Shown here: positions 22,148-33,359 of the stretch, piece after piece
How positions within the stretch are numbered: the stretch's first letter is position 1
How the letters are laid out: every line of letters begins with the position of its first letter
Assembly (NCBI RefSeq): GCF_904849725.1
Contig: NC_058522.1
Location: 334,929,029-334,993,028 of the forward strand
Source of the DNA: Hordeum vulgare subsp. vulgare
Taxonomy: Eukaryota > Streptophyta > Magnoliopsida > Poales > Poaceae
Reading direction: 5' to 3'
Length of the DNA stretch: 64,000 nt
The notes under the pieces: generated by a model
Told to the model about the DNA's origin: nothing
What the model saw: only the letters and a program-made list of their open reading frames with translations
Database searches by the model: none
Translations under genes and position numbers: made by a program

Positions 22148-24171
22148 GAAGTATTGCACCCCAAGAGATTCAAGGATGCCGTAAAAGCCTAAGCTTGGGG
22201 ATGCCCCGAGAAGGCATCCCCTCTTTCGTCTTGAAATCCATCGGTAACGTTACTTGGGGCTATATTTTTATTCACCACATGTTATGTGTTTTGCTCGGAG
22301 CGTCTTGTATCGTAGGAGTCTTTTATTTTTGTTGTGTCAAAATCATCCTTGCTGCACACCTAGAGAGAGAGACATGCACTCACCGTGATTTTGTCGAGCT
22401 TCACTTATATCCTTTGGTAGACAATTCAGCTCACATGTGCTTCACTTATATCTTTTGAGCTAGATACTTTTGCTCTATGTGCTTCACTTATATCTTTTAG
22501 AATACAGCGGTGTGTGGCTTGGTAGTTGATCTATGCTTTGAAATTAGTCTCAAAAGGGGTAGTTATCCAAAGGGATACGAAAACTTCCACCTTCATGTGC
22601 ATTGAATAGTTAGAGAAGTTTGATTCATCTTAATTAAGTTTTGAGTTGTGGTTTTGGTAATATTGAAGTCATGCTAGTATGGTGTTGTGGATCTAGAAAT
22701 ACTTGTGTTGAAGTTAGTGATTCCCGTAGCATGCACGTATGGTGAACCGCTATGTGATGAAGTTTGAGCATGATTAGTCTTATGATTGGCATCCTTTGTG
22801 TGGCGGTCGGGATCGCGCGATGGTTTATACCTACCAACCCTTCCCCTAGGAGTATGCGTTGAATGCTTTGTTTCAATTACTAATAAAACTTTTGCAACAA
22901 GTATATGAGTTCTTCATGACTAATGTTGAGTCCATGGTTTAAATGCACTTTCACCTTCCACTATCACTATATTTTTAGTGCCGTGCAACTTTCGCCGGTG
23001 CACAAAACCCACCATTAGCCTCCCTCAAAACAGCCAACATACCTACCTACTATGGCTTTTTCAAAGTCATTCCGAGATATATTGCCATGCAACTACCACC
23101 ATGACATGTGCCACCGCTTCTACATTTCCATTGCATGATTGTAAGATAGCTAGCATGATGTTTCCATTAATGTCTATGCCATGCTAGATCATTGTCACGG
23201 TACACTACCGGAGGCATTCCATATAGAGTCATCGTTGCTCTAAGTTTTGAGTTGAAAGTGTGATGATCATCATCGATGGAGCATTGTCCCATGTGAGGAA
23301 ATAAAAGAGGCCCAAGATGCCCACCAAAATAAAAATAAAAATAAAAAAAGAGGCCAAAGAGCCCACACAAAAAAAATGAGAGAAAAAAGAGAAGGGACAA
23401 TGCTACCACCTTTTCACACTTGTGCATATTAAGCACCATGATCTTCATGATTGAAAGTCTCTCGTTTTGTCACCACCATATAGCTAGTGGGAAATTTTCA
23501 TTATATAACTTGGCTTGTATATTCCAATGATAGGCTTCCTCAAAATTGCCTTAGGTCTTCGTGAGCAAGCAAGTTGGATGCACACCCACTAGTTTTCTTT
23601 AAGAGCTTTCACATACTCTTAGCTCTAGTGCATCATTTGTATGGCAATCCCTACTCATTCACATCGATATCTATGATGAGCATCTCCACAGCTCATTGAT
23701 ATGCCTAGTTAATGTGATCATCTTTTCCTTGTTTGTCTTGCAACCTCCACCACACTCCACACCACTTATAGTGCTAAAACCATGGCTCACGCTCATGTAT
23801 TGCGTGAGAGTTGAAAAGGTTTGAGAAAGTAAAGGTGTGAAACAATTACTTGGGCAATACCGGGGTTGTGCATGATTTAAATTCGTTGTGCAATAATGAT
23901 AGAGCATAGGCAGACTATATGCTTTTGTAAGGATAACTTTATTTTGGCCTTGTTATTTTGAAAGTTCATGATTACCTTGCTAGTTTGCTTGAATTATTAT
24001 TATTTCCACGTCAATAGCAAACTATTGTTTTGAATCTCATGGATATGAACATTCACGTAACATAAGAGGAGTTACAAAGGACATTTATGCTAGGTAGCAT
24101 GAAAGCATCAAAAATTCAGTCTTTATCACTTCCCTACTCGAGGACGAGCAGGAGTTAAGCTTGGCGATGCT
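22148..24171 (+). other. E2 internal region, non-coding
   Basis: 2024 bp, no ORF of note. It matches about 28660-30651 of E3. It includes an A-rich, low-complexity stretch at about 23300-23400 and a PPT-like AGTTAAGCTTGGCGATGCT before the 3' LTR. No primer binding site could be recognised directly after the 5' LTR. Confidence 0.8.
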
Positions 24172-25817
24172 TGATACGTCTCAAACGTATCTACAATTTT
24201 TGATGGTTTCATGTTGTTATCTTGTCATCTTTGGATGTTTTGTGTACCTTTTATATCTTTTTTGGGACTAACTTATTAATTCAGTGCCAAGTGCGAGTTC
24301 CTGTTTTTCTGTGTTTTTGGCTCTTTTCGATCTGATTTTGGAACGGAGTCCAAACGAAATAAAATCCCCGAAATAAATTTTTCCCGAACGGAAGAAGATC
24401 AGGGGCTTGTGGGCCAAGCCAGGAGAGCTACAGGGAGCCCACAAGCCATGTAGCCGCCACCAGGGGGGCGGCGGCTAGCAGGCTTGTAGCCTCCCTGGCG
24501 CCCTCCTGAACTAGCTCCTTCGCCTATATAGTCCCTAAAATACAGAAAAAAATCAGGGAATCCACGAAAACACTTTTCCGCCGCCGCAAGCTTCCGTTTC
24601 CGCGAGATCTCATCTGGAGACCCTTCCCGGTGCCCTGTCGGAGGGGACTTTGGAGTTGGAGGGCTTCTACATCAACATCATCGCCCCTCCAATGACTCAT
24701 GAGTAGTTCACTTCAAACCTACGGGTCCGTAGTTAGTAGCTAGATGGCTTCTTCTCTCTCTAGGATCTTCAATACAAAGTTCTCCATGATCTTCATGGAG
24801 ATCTATCCGATGTAATCCTCTTTGGCGGTGTGTTTGGCGAGATCCGATGAATTGTGGATTTGTGATCAGATTATCTATGATATATATTTGAGTCTTTGCT
24901 GATTTCTTATATGCATGATTTGATATCCTTGTAAGTCTCTCCGAGTCTTGGGTTTTGTTTGGCCAACTAGATCTATGATTCTTGCAATTGGAGAAGTGCT
25001 TGGTTTTGGGTTCTTACCGTGTGGTGACCTTTCCCAGTGACAGTAGGGACAGCAAGGCACACATCGTCTAGTTGCCATCAAGGGTAACAAGGTGGGCTTT
25101 GTCGTAGATATGAGATTGTCCATCTACATCATGTCATCTTGCTTAAGGCGTTACTCTGTTCTTTTGGACTTAATACACTAGATGCATGCTGGATAGCGGT
25201 CGACGTGTGGAGTAATAGTAGTAGATCCTGAAAGTATCGGTCTACTTGTTTTGGATGTGATGCCTATAGATATAATCATTGCCATAGATGACGTCACGAC
25301 TTTGCGTGGTTCTATCAGTTGCTCGACAGTAATTTGTTCACCCACCGTCTACTTGCTTTCATGAGAGAAGCCACTAGTAAACACTACGGCCCCCGGGTCT
25401 ATTCACACCTATCGTTTCCACTTTCGCTTTTACTTTGCTTTGTTACTTTGTTGCTTTCAGTTCTCACTTGGCGAACAATCTATAAGGGATTAACAACCCC
25501 TTCATAGCGTTGGGAGCTAGCTTTTTGTGTTTGTGCAGGCACTTGAGATACTCCTTCACTAGATCAATACCTTGGTTCTCAAACTGAGGGAAATACTTAC
25601 CACCGCTGCGCTACATCACCCTTTCCGCTTCGAGGGAACACCAACGCAAGGCTCCAAGGCCACGGGGGAAATCCTTTGCATATTTGCCTAGGAAGTCCCT
25701 TAAGGCGTAGCCGTAGCAGAAGGATTCCTGGTGCCGTTGCTGAGGAGTATCAAGACAAGAACAGTCTCCCATCAGCACGTTTCTGGTGCCGTTGGAAGGT
25801 CTTTTGTTGCAGTAGAA
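24172..25817 (+). repeat. E2 3' LTR
   Basis: Same length as the 5' LTR. It starts TGATACGTCTCAAACG and ends TTGCAGTAGAA, the usual final CA being AA. The fossil PBS reads TGGTGCCGTTGG at 25784-25795. The TSD GCCGC follows at once and fixes the end. Confidence 0.9.
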
Positions 25818-26528
25818 GCCGCTCTTCTCCAAGATCTCGAGGTGGGCACAGATTAGTGCCACCTGGGGAATCGACTTGGGGGGTCTTCGCCGCCCAGTTC
25901 AACCTTGTCGGCGGGTCGATGTTGAACGGGGGCATGTTGAGGGCGTCCTGGGTGGGGTCGGCGTTTTCACGTAGAAGAAAACCTTGTGCCACTGCTTGAT
26001 GGATTCCTGCAGTGGCATCTTGGGGAAGCCCGACTTCGAGCTGAGACGCACCAGCGCGGCTCCACATGGCGTCATCGGGCGCGGTCCCTTGAGCTTCTCC
26101 AGCTCGGACTTCTCCATGGCGATGGATTACTGCTTGAAGAAGAACAAGCTGCACCACAGATCGACGCGGGGCTCGATCCCCACAAAGCCCTCGCATAGGA
26201 TCACGAAGGCCGACAGCTGCAGTATGGCGTTCGACGCCAGGTGATGCGGCTGCAGGCCAAAGAAGCGAAGGCACTCGGAGAAGAAGGCGCTGGCCGGAAG
26301 CCCGAAGCCCCGGTAGAAATGCTCGGTGAAGACCACGACCTCTCCCACGGCAGGTGTGGGAGCGGTCTCGGCGCCAGGGAGTCGCACCAGCACCTAGGAG
26401 GCTGGGGGCAGCAGCCGGTGATGACGGAGCGCCTCGATGTGATCTTCGCCGACCTCGCTGCCCAGCTAGGCTCCCTGCGATGATGCCTTCTGCGACGAGG
26501 ACCTTTTTGATAAAGAGTCGCCGGCCAT
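25818..26528 (-). pseudogene. Antisense gene of element A, 5' part of exon 1 ('putative gypsy type transposon' domain)
   Basis: On the - strand the likely start is the ATG at 26528, reading MAGDSLSKRSSSQ. A TAG follows about 20 codons later (near 26466), with another near 26396. The stretch AVGEVVVFTEHFYRGFGLPA, then FFGLQPHHLASNAILQLSAF and CEGFVGIEPRVDLW (about 26340-26150), is the hallmark of the 'putative gypsy type transposon' (Transposase_28-like) domain found in antisense proteins of grass Tat elements. A stop near 26118 and two frameshifts near 25965 and 25865 follow. The frame enters the E2 junction with LICAHLEILEKSG and resumes at 20501. Function of this family is unknown; some authors link it to plant-mobile-type domains. 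Confidence 0.78.
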
Positions 26529-27085
26529 GGCTGCGGGCGGCTGAAACTCGAAGGGGTTGGTGGCTTTGCGGCGACGAAGGCGAGGAAGACGAAGAAGACG
26601 AGCTCTTTCTCTCTGGACACAGGGAGGAAGCGAGCGTGGATGCGGGGCGAGAAGGGGGGGAATGGCCTCCTCGGAACCCCCGCATCCCATTTAAACCCCC
26701 ACGAAGCATCGTGGGGAGGGCATCCGGTGCGCGCGGGACCCCCACTAACCCCATGTATTATGGGTGGTAACGCTTCCATAAGCCCAATCGTCGCTGAGTA
26801 AATCCGTAGAGGATCTCTCACGCGGAGGGAGAGGGGGCGTCGTGGCGGGACCCAGGGCCCAGGCCCGGTCCCATCACTAGTAATCACCATCATTACGTCC
26901 GGCAGGGCATGGCACGTGGCGCTCTGTCGGCGACCTACCACGAAGCCGAGGCGTCGCTCCGAAGCCAACCAGTATCGGAGCCGGCACTCCTCGTCACGAA
27001 TGGCGGCAAAAATACCAAGACAAATCATCAAGCTGGTGAGGCCGCACGCCCGCAGGCGGCAGGCCTCTCCAGCTTCGGGGACTAC
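26529..27085 (-). promoter_or_regulatory. Upstream region of the antisense gene, with candidate TATA element
   Basis: Between the antisense ATG and the 3' LTR of element A. On the - strand a TTTAAAT-like TATA variant lies at 26689-26696, about 160 bases upstream of the ATG. No ORF with support. The last bases before the LTR (AGCTTCGGGGACTAC, 27071-27085) are the likely PPT of element A on the + strand. Confidence 0.4.
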
Positions 27086-28151
27086 TGTCGGGGGGATAAC
27101 CCCAGGGTAGGCTCATCAAGCCTGCTCCTTCATTTCCAGCTCAAAGGACATGAACATATATAGTTCCTTAGGCCCAAGTCTTCTGGCCGGCTAGGCTGCG
27201 CCTACCGGCTAGAGGACAATGCGGCCATCTCTCTGGCTGGCCAGGCAACCCCTGCCGACTAGAGTCGAGGCGGTTACCTCTTCTGGGCCGGCCTGGTCCA
27301 GTCAGCCGGCTAGGAACGAGGCGGCCGTGCCCAAGCCGGCTACCCAAGTAGGCTAGCCGGTCAGGGATCACAAGTCACATTAGATCGTAGGTTAGGATGA
27401 GACCTTACGATTAAAGGTAGCTACGCGTCAGCAAAGGTACTGGATCAGGGCGTCCGGTAGGTACGAGCGTCGGTGGCCACGCCACTGACCTACCCCGGCT
27501 CTGATCCATCACCTAGCATAGTGTCGGACCGTCGCACTCCCACTCCATTACTGCACTCGGTGTGGGGAACAGTGGAGGCGGTCGTATTGCCTGCCCATGA
27601 CAAATCTCGCTGGACGATGCTCGACGTACAGCGCGTGCTCAGCGTCAACCTTACGCGAGAGCTTCATTGGCCAGCCGGCGGGTCCGACTGCCAATCAAGA
27701 CCATGCAGCCGGCGGCCCCCTCAAGCGACAAGACAAGACTCTTGTGGGCCCCTGGTCAGCCGGCGAGGCTGCCAGCCGGGTCCCACTCTTGTACCCTTTA
27801 TCCATATTGTAGGCCGGTGGGTTCGTCTATAAAACCCCCCAGTCACCCTCCATGCAGAGAGTCGGACGAACAACACTTCACACCCACCAACCACATAGAG
27901 AGAGGCAGAGACGATCCGGCTGCTCCCCTCTTCCTCCTCCCAACACAGCTCCAGGAGCAACCCTGTAATCCATTCATACGCATCAAACACTCCGGCAAGA
28001 TTAGGGGTCTTATCCCTACGGAGAGCCCTGAACCTGGGTACATCGTGCATTCCATGCTTGTACCAACCTCGTTCCCAGCGCCCTCCTTTGTCCCTTCGGT
28101 TCTCACCGACTTTAGCCTACCTATGGCATATGTTGTGAGTATTCACCGACA
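27086..28151 (+). repeat. Element A 3' LTR
   Basis: Starts TGTCGGGGGGATAAC and ends CACCGACA; 1066 bp, with a perfect 6-bp terminal inverted repeat TGTCGG/CCGACA. TATAAAA at 27828-27834 is a likely TATA box. The U3 is rich in CCGGCT and related motifs. Confidence 0.88.
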
Positions 28152-30651
28152 CAAAACCTTTATGACTAGTCTTGGTAATGGTTGTTTGATCCTGCTGGAA
28201 AAAGACAGAAACTTTTCGCTTACGACATGATTTTTCATTTTTATTAAGAAAGAGCTTTTGAGTTGATTCTTTTTGCTGCTGGTTGATATACCTTTTTCCC
28301 ATGCAGTCGTAATTGTTCAGATTTTTTGAGGTACCAGAAGTATACGAAGTATACAGATTGCTACAGACTGGTCTGTTTTTGACAGATTCTGTTTTTGTTG
28401 AGTTGGTTGCTTGTTTTGATGAAACTATGGTTACTATCGGGGGGCACTAGCCATGGAAAAGTGAGAATAAAGTATCCCAACACCAATATAGATAGAATTC
28501 AAGTTTGCTACAGAACCAAAAGAGGTGGTAGTTTGTTTCCTTGTGCTAATGTTATCACGAGTTTCTGTTTAAGTTTTGTGTTGTGAAGTTTTCAAGTTTT
28601 GGGTGATGTTCTCATCAACAAAGAGATAAGGAGTGGAAAGAGCTCAAGCATGGCGATGCCCTAGGCACCCCAAGCCAAATTCAAGGACACCAAAAAGCCT
28701 AAGCTTGGGGATGCCCCGGGAAGGCATCCCCTCTTTCGTCTTCAATCCATCGGTAACATTACTTGGAGCTATATTTTTATTCACCACATGATATGTGTTT
28801 TGCTTGGAGCGTCTTGTATCGTAGGAGTCTTTTCTTTTTGTTGTGTCACAATCATCCTTTCTGCACACCTTTTTGAGAAAGAGATACATGCACTCATCGT
28901 GATTTTACTTTTGCTCTATGTGCCTCACTTATATCTTTTAGAGCACGGCGGTGCGTGACTTGGTAGTTGGCTTATGCTATGAAAGTAGTCCCAAAAGTGA
29001 TAGGTACCCAAAGAGGATACAAAAACCTCCATCTTCATGTGCATTGAATAGAAAGAGAAGTCTTGCTTCCTCTCAATTAGTTTTGAGACGTGGATTTGGT
29101 AATATTAAGAGCTATGTTAGTAGGGTGTTGTGAATCTAGAAATACTTGTGTTGAAGTTAGTGATTCCCGTAGCATGCACGTATGGTGAACCGCTATGTTA
29201 GGAAGTCGGAGCATAATTGATCTATTGATTGTCATCCTTTGTGTTGAGGTCGGGATCGCGCGATGGTTAACACCTACGAACCCTTCCCCTAGGAGTATGC
29301 GTTTAGCACTTTGTTTCGATTACTAATAAAAACTTTCACAACAAGTATGTGAGTTCTTCATGACTAATGTGAGTCCATGGTATAGATGCACTTTCACCTT
29401 CACCATTGCTAGCCTCTCTAGTGCCGTGCAATTTTCGCCGGTGCACAAACCCACCATATGCCTTCCTCAAAACATCCACCATACCTACCTACTATGTCAT
29501 TTTCATAGCCATTCCGAGATATATTGCCATGCAACTCCCACCGTTCTGTCTCATGACTTGTGCCATCACTCTTATATTTCCATTGCATGATCGTAAGATA
29601 GCTAGCGAGATGTTCCAACGTCATACGCCAAGCTAGATCGTTGCACATCCTGGTACACTGCCAGAGGCATTTCCTATAGAGTCATCATCGTTCTAAGCTT
29701 TGAGCTGTGAGTAAATAAAAGTGTGATGATCATCATTATTAGAGCATTGTCCCATGTGAGGAAATAAAAAAAAAGAGGCCAAAGAGCCCAAGAAAAAAAA
29801 GAGAAAATAAAAAAAAGAGGCCTAAGAGCCCAAATATAAAAAATATAAAAAAAGAGAGAAAAAGAGAGAAGGGACAATGCTACTATCTTTTTCCACACTT
29901 GTGCTTCATAATAGCACCATGTTCTTCATGATTGAGAGCTTCTTGCTTTGTCACTACCATATGCTAGTGGGAATCTTCATTATATAACTTGGCTTGTATA
30001 TTCCAATGATGGGCTTCCTAAAAAATTGCCCTAGGTCTTCGTGAGCAAGCAAGTTGGATGCACACCCACTAGTTCTCCTTTTGAGCTTTCACATAATTAT
30101 AGCTCTAGTGCATCCCTTGTATGGCAATCCTTACTCATTCACATTGATATCTATTAATGGGCATCTCCATAGCCCTTTGATACGCCGAGTCAATGTGACC
30201 ATCTCCTCCTTTTTGTCTCACAACCACCACCACACTCTATTCCACCTATAGTGTTATATCCATGGCTCGCGCTCATGTATTGCGTGATAGTTATAAAAAG
30301 TTTGAGAAAGTAAGAGTGCGAAAACAATTACTTGGCCAATACCGGGGTTTTGCATGATTTACATTAGTTGTGTGAGGATGATGGAGCATAGCCAGACTAT
30401 ATGATTTTGTAGGGATAACTTTCCTTGGCCTTGTTACTTTGAAAGTTCATGATTACTTTGCTAGTTTGCTTGAAGTACTATTGTTTTCATGTCAATAGCA
30501 AACTATTGTTTCGAATCTTACAGATCTGAACATTCATGTCACGTGAAAGAAGTTGCAAAGGACAACTATGCTAGGTAGCATTCCACATCAAAAATGCATT
30601 CTTTATCACTTCCCTACTCGAGGATGAGCAGGAGTTAAGCTCGGGGATGCT
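28152..30651 (+). other. E3 internal region, non-coding part
   Basis: About 2.5 kb with no supported ORF. The part from about 28660 is homologous to the E2 internal region. An A-rich, purine-rich stretch lies at about 29760-29870. A PPT-like AGTTAAGCTCGGGGATGCT precedes the LTR. Confidence 0.75.
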
Positions 30652-32172
30652 TGATACGTCTCCAACGTATCTATAATTTTTGATAGTTTCATGCTATTAT
30701 CTTTTCAAACTTTGGATGTTTTGCATGCCTTTTATATATTTTTTCGGACTAACTTATTAACACAGTGCCAAGAGCCAGTTCCTGTTTTTTCCATGTTTTT
30801 GACCCCTTTCAGAGGAGAATTTGAAACAGAGTTCAAACGGAATAAAATCCCCGAAAAGATTTTTTCCGTAACAGAAGAAGATTGGGAGACTTGAGAGCCA
30901 AGGCAGGGGGTCCCCAGGGGCCCCACAAGCCCCCTAGCCGTGGCCAGGGGGAGGCCGCGGCCCCCTGGCTTGTGGGCCCCCTGGACCTCCTCTACCCTAG
31001 GATTTGTGCCTATATATTCCCTAAATATCCATTAAAATCAGGAGATCATCGAAAGTACTTTTCCGCCGCTGCAAGCTTCTGTCTCCGCAAGATCTCATCT
31101 GGGGCATGTTCTGGTGCCCTGCCGGAGGGGGGATTCGGATAGGGAGGGCTTCTTCATCAACACCATGACCTCTCGGATGATGCGTGAGTAGTTCACCATA
31201 GACCTACGGGTCCATGGCTAGTAACTAGATGGCTTGTTTTCTCTCTTGTATCTTCAATACAAAGTTCTCCATGATCTTCATGGAGATCTATCCAATGTAA
31301 TCTTCTTTTGCGGTGTGTTTGTCGAGATCCGATGAATTGTGGATTTATGATCAGATTATCTATGAATCTTATTTGAGTTTCTTCTGATCTCTCTTATGCA
31401 TGATTCATATCCTTGCAATTCTCTTCGAGTTGTGGGTTTTGTTTGGCCAACTAGATCTATGATTTTTGCAATGGGAGAAGTGCTTGGTTTTGGGTTCATA
31501 CCGTGCGATGACCTCACCCAGTGACAGAAGGGGTAGCGAGGCACGCATCATGTTGTTGCCATCATGGGTAAAAATATGGGGTTTTCATCATTGGTTTGAG
31601 ATTATCCCTCTACATCATGTCATCTTGCTTAAGGCATGCTGGATAGCGGTCGATGTGTGGAGTAATAGTAGTAGATGCAGAAAGTATCGGTCTACTTGTC
31701 TCGGACGTGGTGCCTATATGTATGATCATTGCCTTAGATATCGTCATGACTTTGCGCGGTTCTATCAATTGCTCGACAGTAATTTGTTCACCCACCGTGA
31801 TACTTGCTATTTTGATAGAAGCCTCTAGTGAACACTATGGCCCCCGAGTCTACTCCAAACCATATTTTCAGCCTTACACTTTTTACTTCGTTGCACTTTC
31901 CGCCTTCAGATCTACCTTTGCAATCAATCTTGAAGGGAGTGACAACCCCTTTAAAGCATTGGGTGCAGGCTCTTTTGTGTTTGCGCAAGTACTCTGGACT
32001 TGACGAGATTCTCCTACTGGATTGATACCTTGGTTCTCAAATTGAGGGAAATACTTACTGCTCCTGTGCTGCATCACCCTTTCCTCTTCAAGGGAAAAAC
32101 CAACGCAAGCTCAAGAGACGACAGAAGGATCTCTGGCACCACTGTCGGGGAAGGACTTTTGTTGCTGTAGCA
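30652..32172 (+). repeat. E3 3' LTR, with fossil PBS
   Basis: 1521 bp from TGATACGTCTCC to CTGTAGCA. A TATA-like CCTATATATTCC lies near 31009, after a GC-rich inverted repeat (CCCACAAGCC and GGCTTGTGGGCC). TGGCACCACTGTCGGGGA at 32134-32151 matches the tRNA-Asp PBS at 14 of 18 positions, yet lies within the LTR. GTGGA (32173-32177) should be one TSD copy. Confidence 0.85.
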
Positions 32173-33359
32173 GTGGACAAACGTAGACCTTGGTCATTGC
32201 TGCAATTAATAGGAAGTAATAAAGAAAGAGAGGTTCACATATAAATATATCATCTTTGACACCATCTATGATTGTGAACACTCACTAAACTATTACATGC
32301 TTAGAAGTACATGTTGGACAAGGAAGACAACATAATGAATTATGTTTGCTTGGTTCCGAACAATGATTATATGACTAGAGATCCCTTAGCATGTGACGAT
32401 TGTTTCCACCTCATAACAGCCAAAACTTCCGCACTAAGTAGAGATACTACTTGTGCATCCACAAACCTTCAACCCCAGTTTTGCCATGAGAGTCCACCAT
32501 ACCTACCTATGGATTGAATAAGATCCCTCAAGTAAGTTGTCATCGGTGCAAGCAATAAAAATTGCTCCCTAAATATGTATGATCTATTAGTGTGTGGAAA
32601 ATAAGCTTTGTACGAACATGTGATGAGGAAGACATAAAAGCGACAGACTGCATAATAAAGTTCTTTATCACAGGAGGCAATATAAAGTGACGTTCCTTCA
32701 CCCTAAGAGGACACACATCCAAACCCAAAAGCGCATGACAACCTCTGCTTCCCTCTGCGAAGGGCCTATCTTGTACCTTTACTTTTTGCCCTTGAAAGAG
32801 TCATGGTGATCTACACCAATTCCTTATTTTGCCTTTATCTTGGCTAACGTCATATGCTAGGGAAATATCTATATTCATATGTCAACTTGGAAGTAAGTAT
32901 TCATGAATTATTATTGTTGACATTACCCTTGAGGTAAGCGGTTGGGAGGCGAAACTATAAGCCCCTATCTTTCTCTGTGTCCGACTAAAACTTTGATCTC
33001 ATGAGTACCACGTGAGTTGTAGCAATTGTAGAAGACAAAAGGATGATTGAGTATGTGGATTTTCTTTACATGCTCTTATTTGACTCTTTCCGATGTTATG
33101 ATAAATTGCAATTGCTTCAATGACTAAAGGCTATTGGTTGTTAATTCTCAATAAAGTTCTTGATACATACTTTACTTTGTGAAGGAATTATCACTTTAGC
33201 ATAAGAGATTATATGATGATATTGTTGTTCTAATTATGATCATGATGCCTGCATGTCCGTATCTTGTTTTGTCGACACCTCTCTCTCTCTAAACATGTGG
33301 GCGTATTTATTGATCTCGGTTTCCGCTTGAGGACAAGCGAAGTCTAAGCTTGGGGGAGT
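32173..33359 (+). other. E4 3' internal non-coding region
   Basis: Homologous to about 8595-9774 of E1, including the conserved block at 32371-32572 and the PPT AAGCTTGGGGGAGT. A short ORF at 32311-32517 shares the DPLACDDC and SRDTTCAS cores with E1 but diverges in frame after them. Confidence 0.8.

Larger units (their letters stand above)
20502..25817 (+). mobile_element. Element E2: complete non-autonomous gypsy-like element without coding region
   Basis: Two 1646-bp LTRs (20502-22147 and 24172-25817) flank only 2024 bp of internal DNA. Perfect TSD copies GCCGC lie at 20497-20501 and 25818-25822. The internal DNA has no gag or pol and matches the 3' internal region of E3. E2 must have been mobilised by enzymes made elsewhere. 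It interrupts exon 1 of the antisense gene of element A. LTR sequence resembles the abundant Triticeae families with TGATACGTCT starts (Sabrina or WHAM type, not certain). Confidence 0.92.
1..28151 (+). mobile_element. Element A: Tat-lineage Ty3/gypsy LTR retrotransposon, 5' end outside the window
   Basis: The domain order gag, protease, RT, RNase H, second RNase H, integrase, followed by an antisense gene and a 3' LTR, fits the Tat (Retand/Grande-like) lineage of plant Ty3/gypsy elements. Two complete elements interrupt it: E1 at 1154-11299 and E2 at 20502-25817. Without them and one TSD copy each, about 12.7 kb of A is present, plus an unseen 5' LTR. The coding part is GC-rich compared with the AT-rich Athila-like neighbours. 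A ends with CCGACA at 28151, mirroring the TGTCGG LTR start. The five bases after it, CAAAA, should be one TSD copy. Element A sits inside E3. The lineage call rests on the dual RNase H and the antisense gene. Confidence 0.85.
28152..32172 (+). mobile_element. Element E3: gypsy-like element related to E2, 5' part outside the window
   Basis: Internal sequence begins directly after the 3' end of element A, so A inserted into it. It ends with an LTR at 30652-32172. LTR start TGATACGTCTCCAACG and LTR end GTAGCA match E2 in kind. The seen part has no coding region. It is inserted in E4, whose 3' region continues at 32173. Confidence 0.85.
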
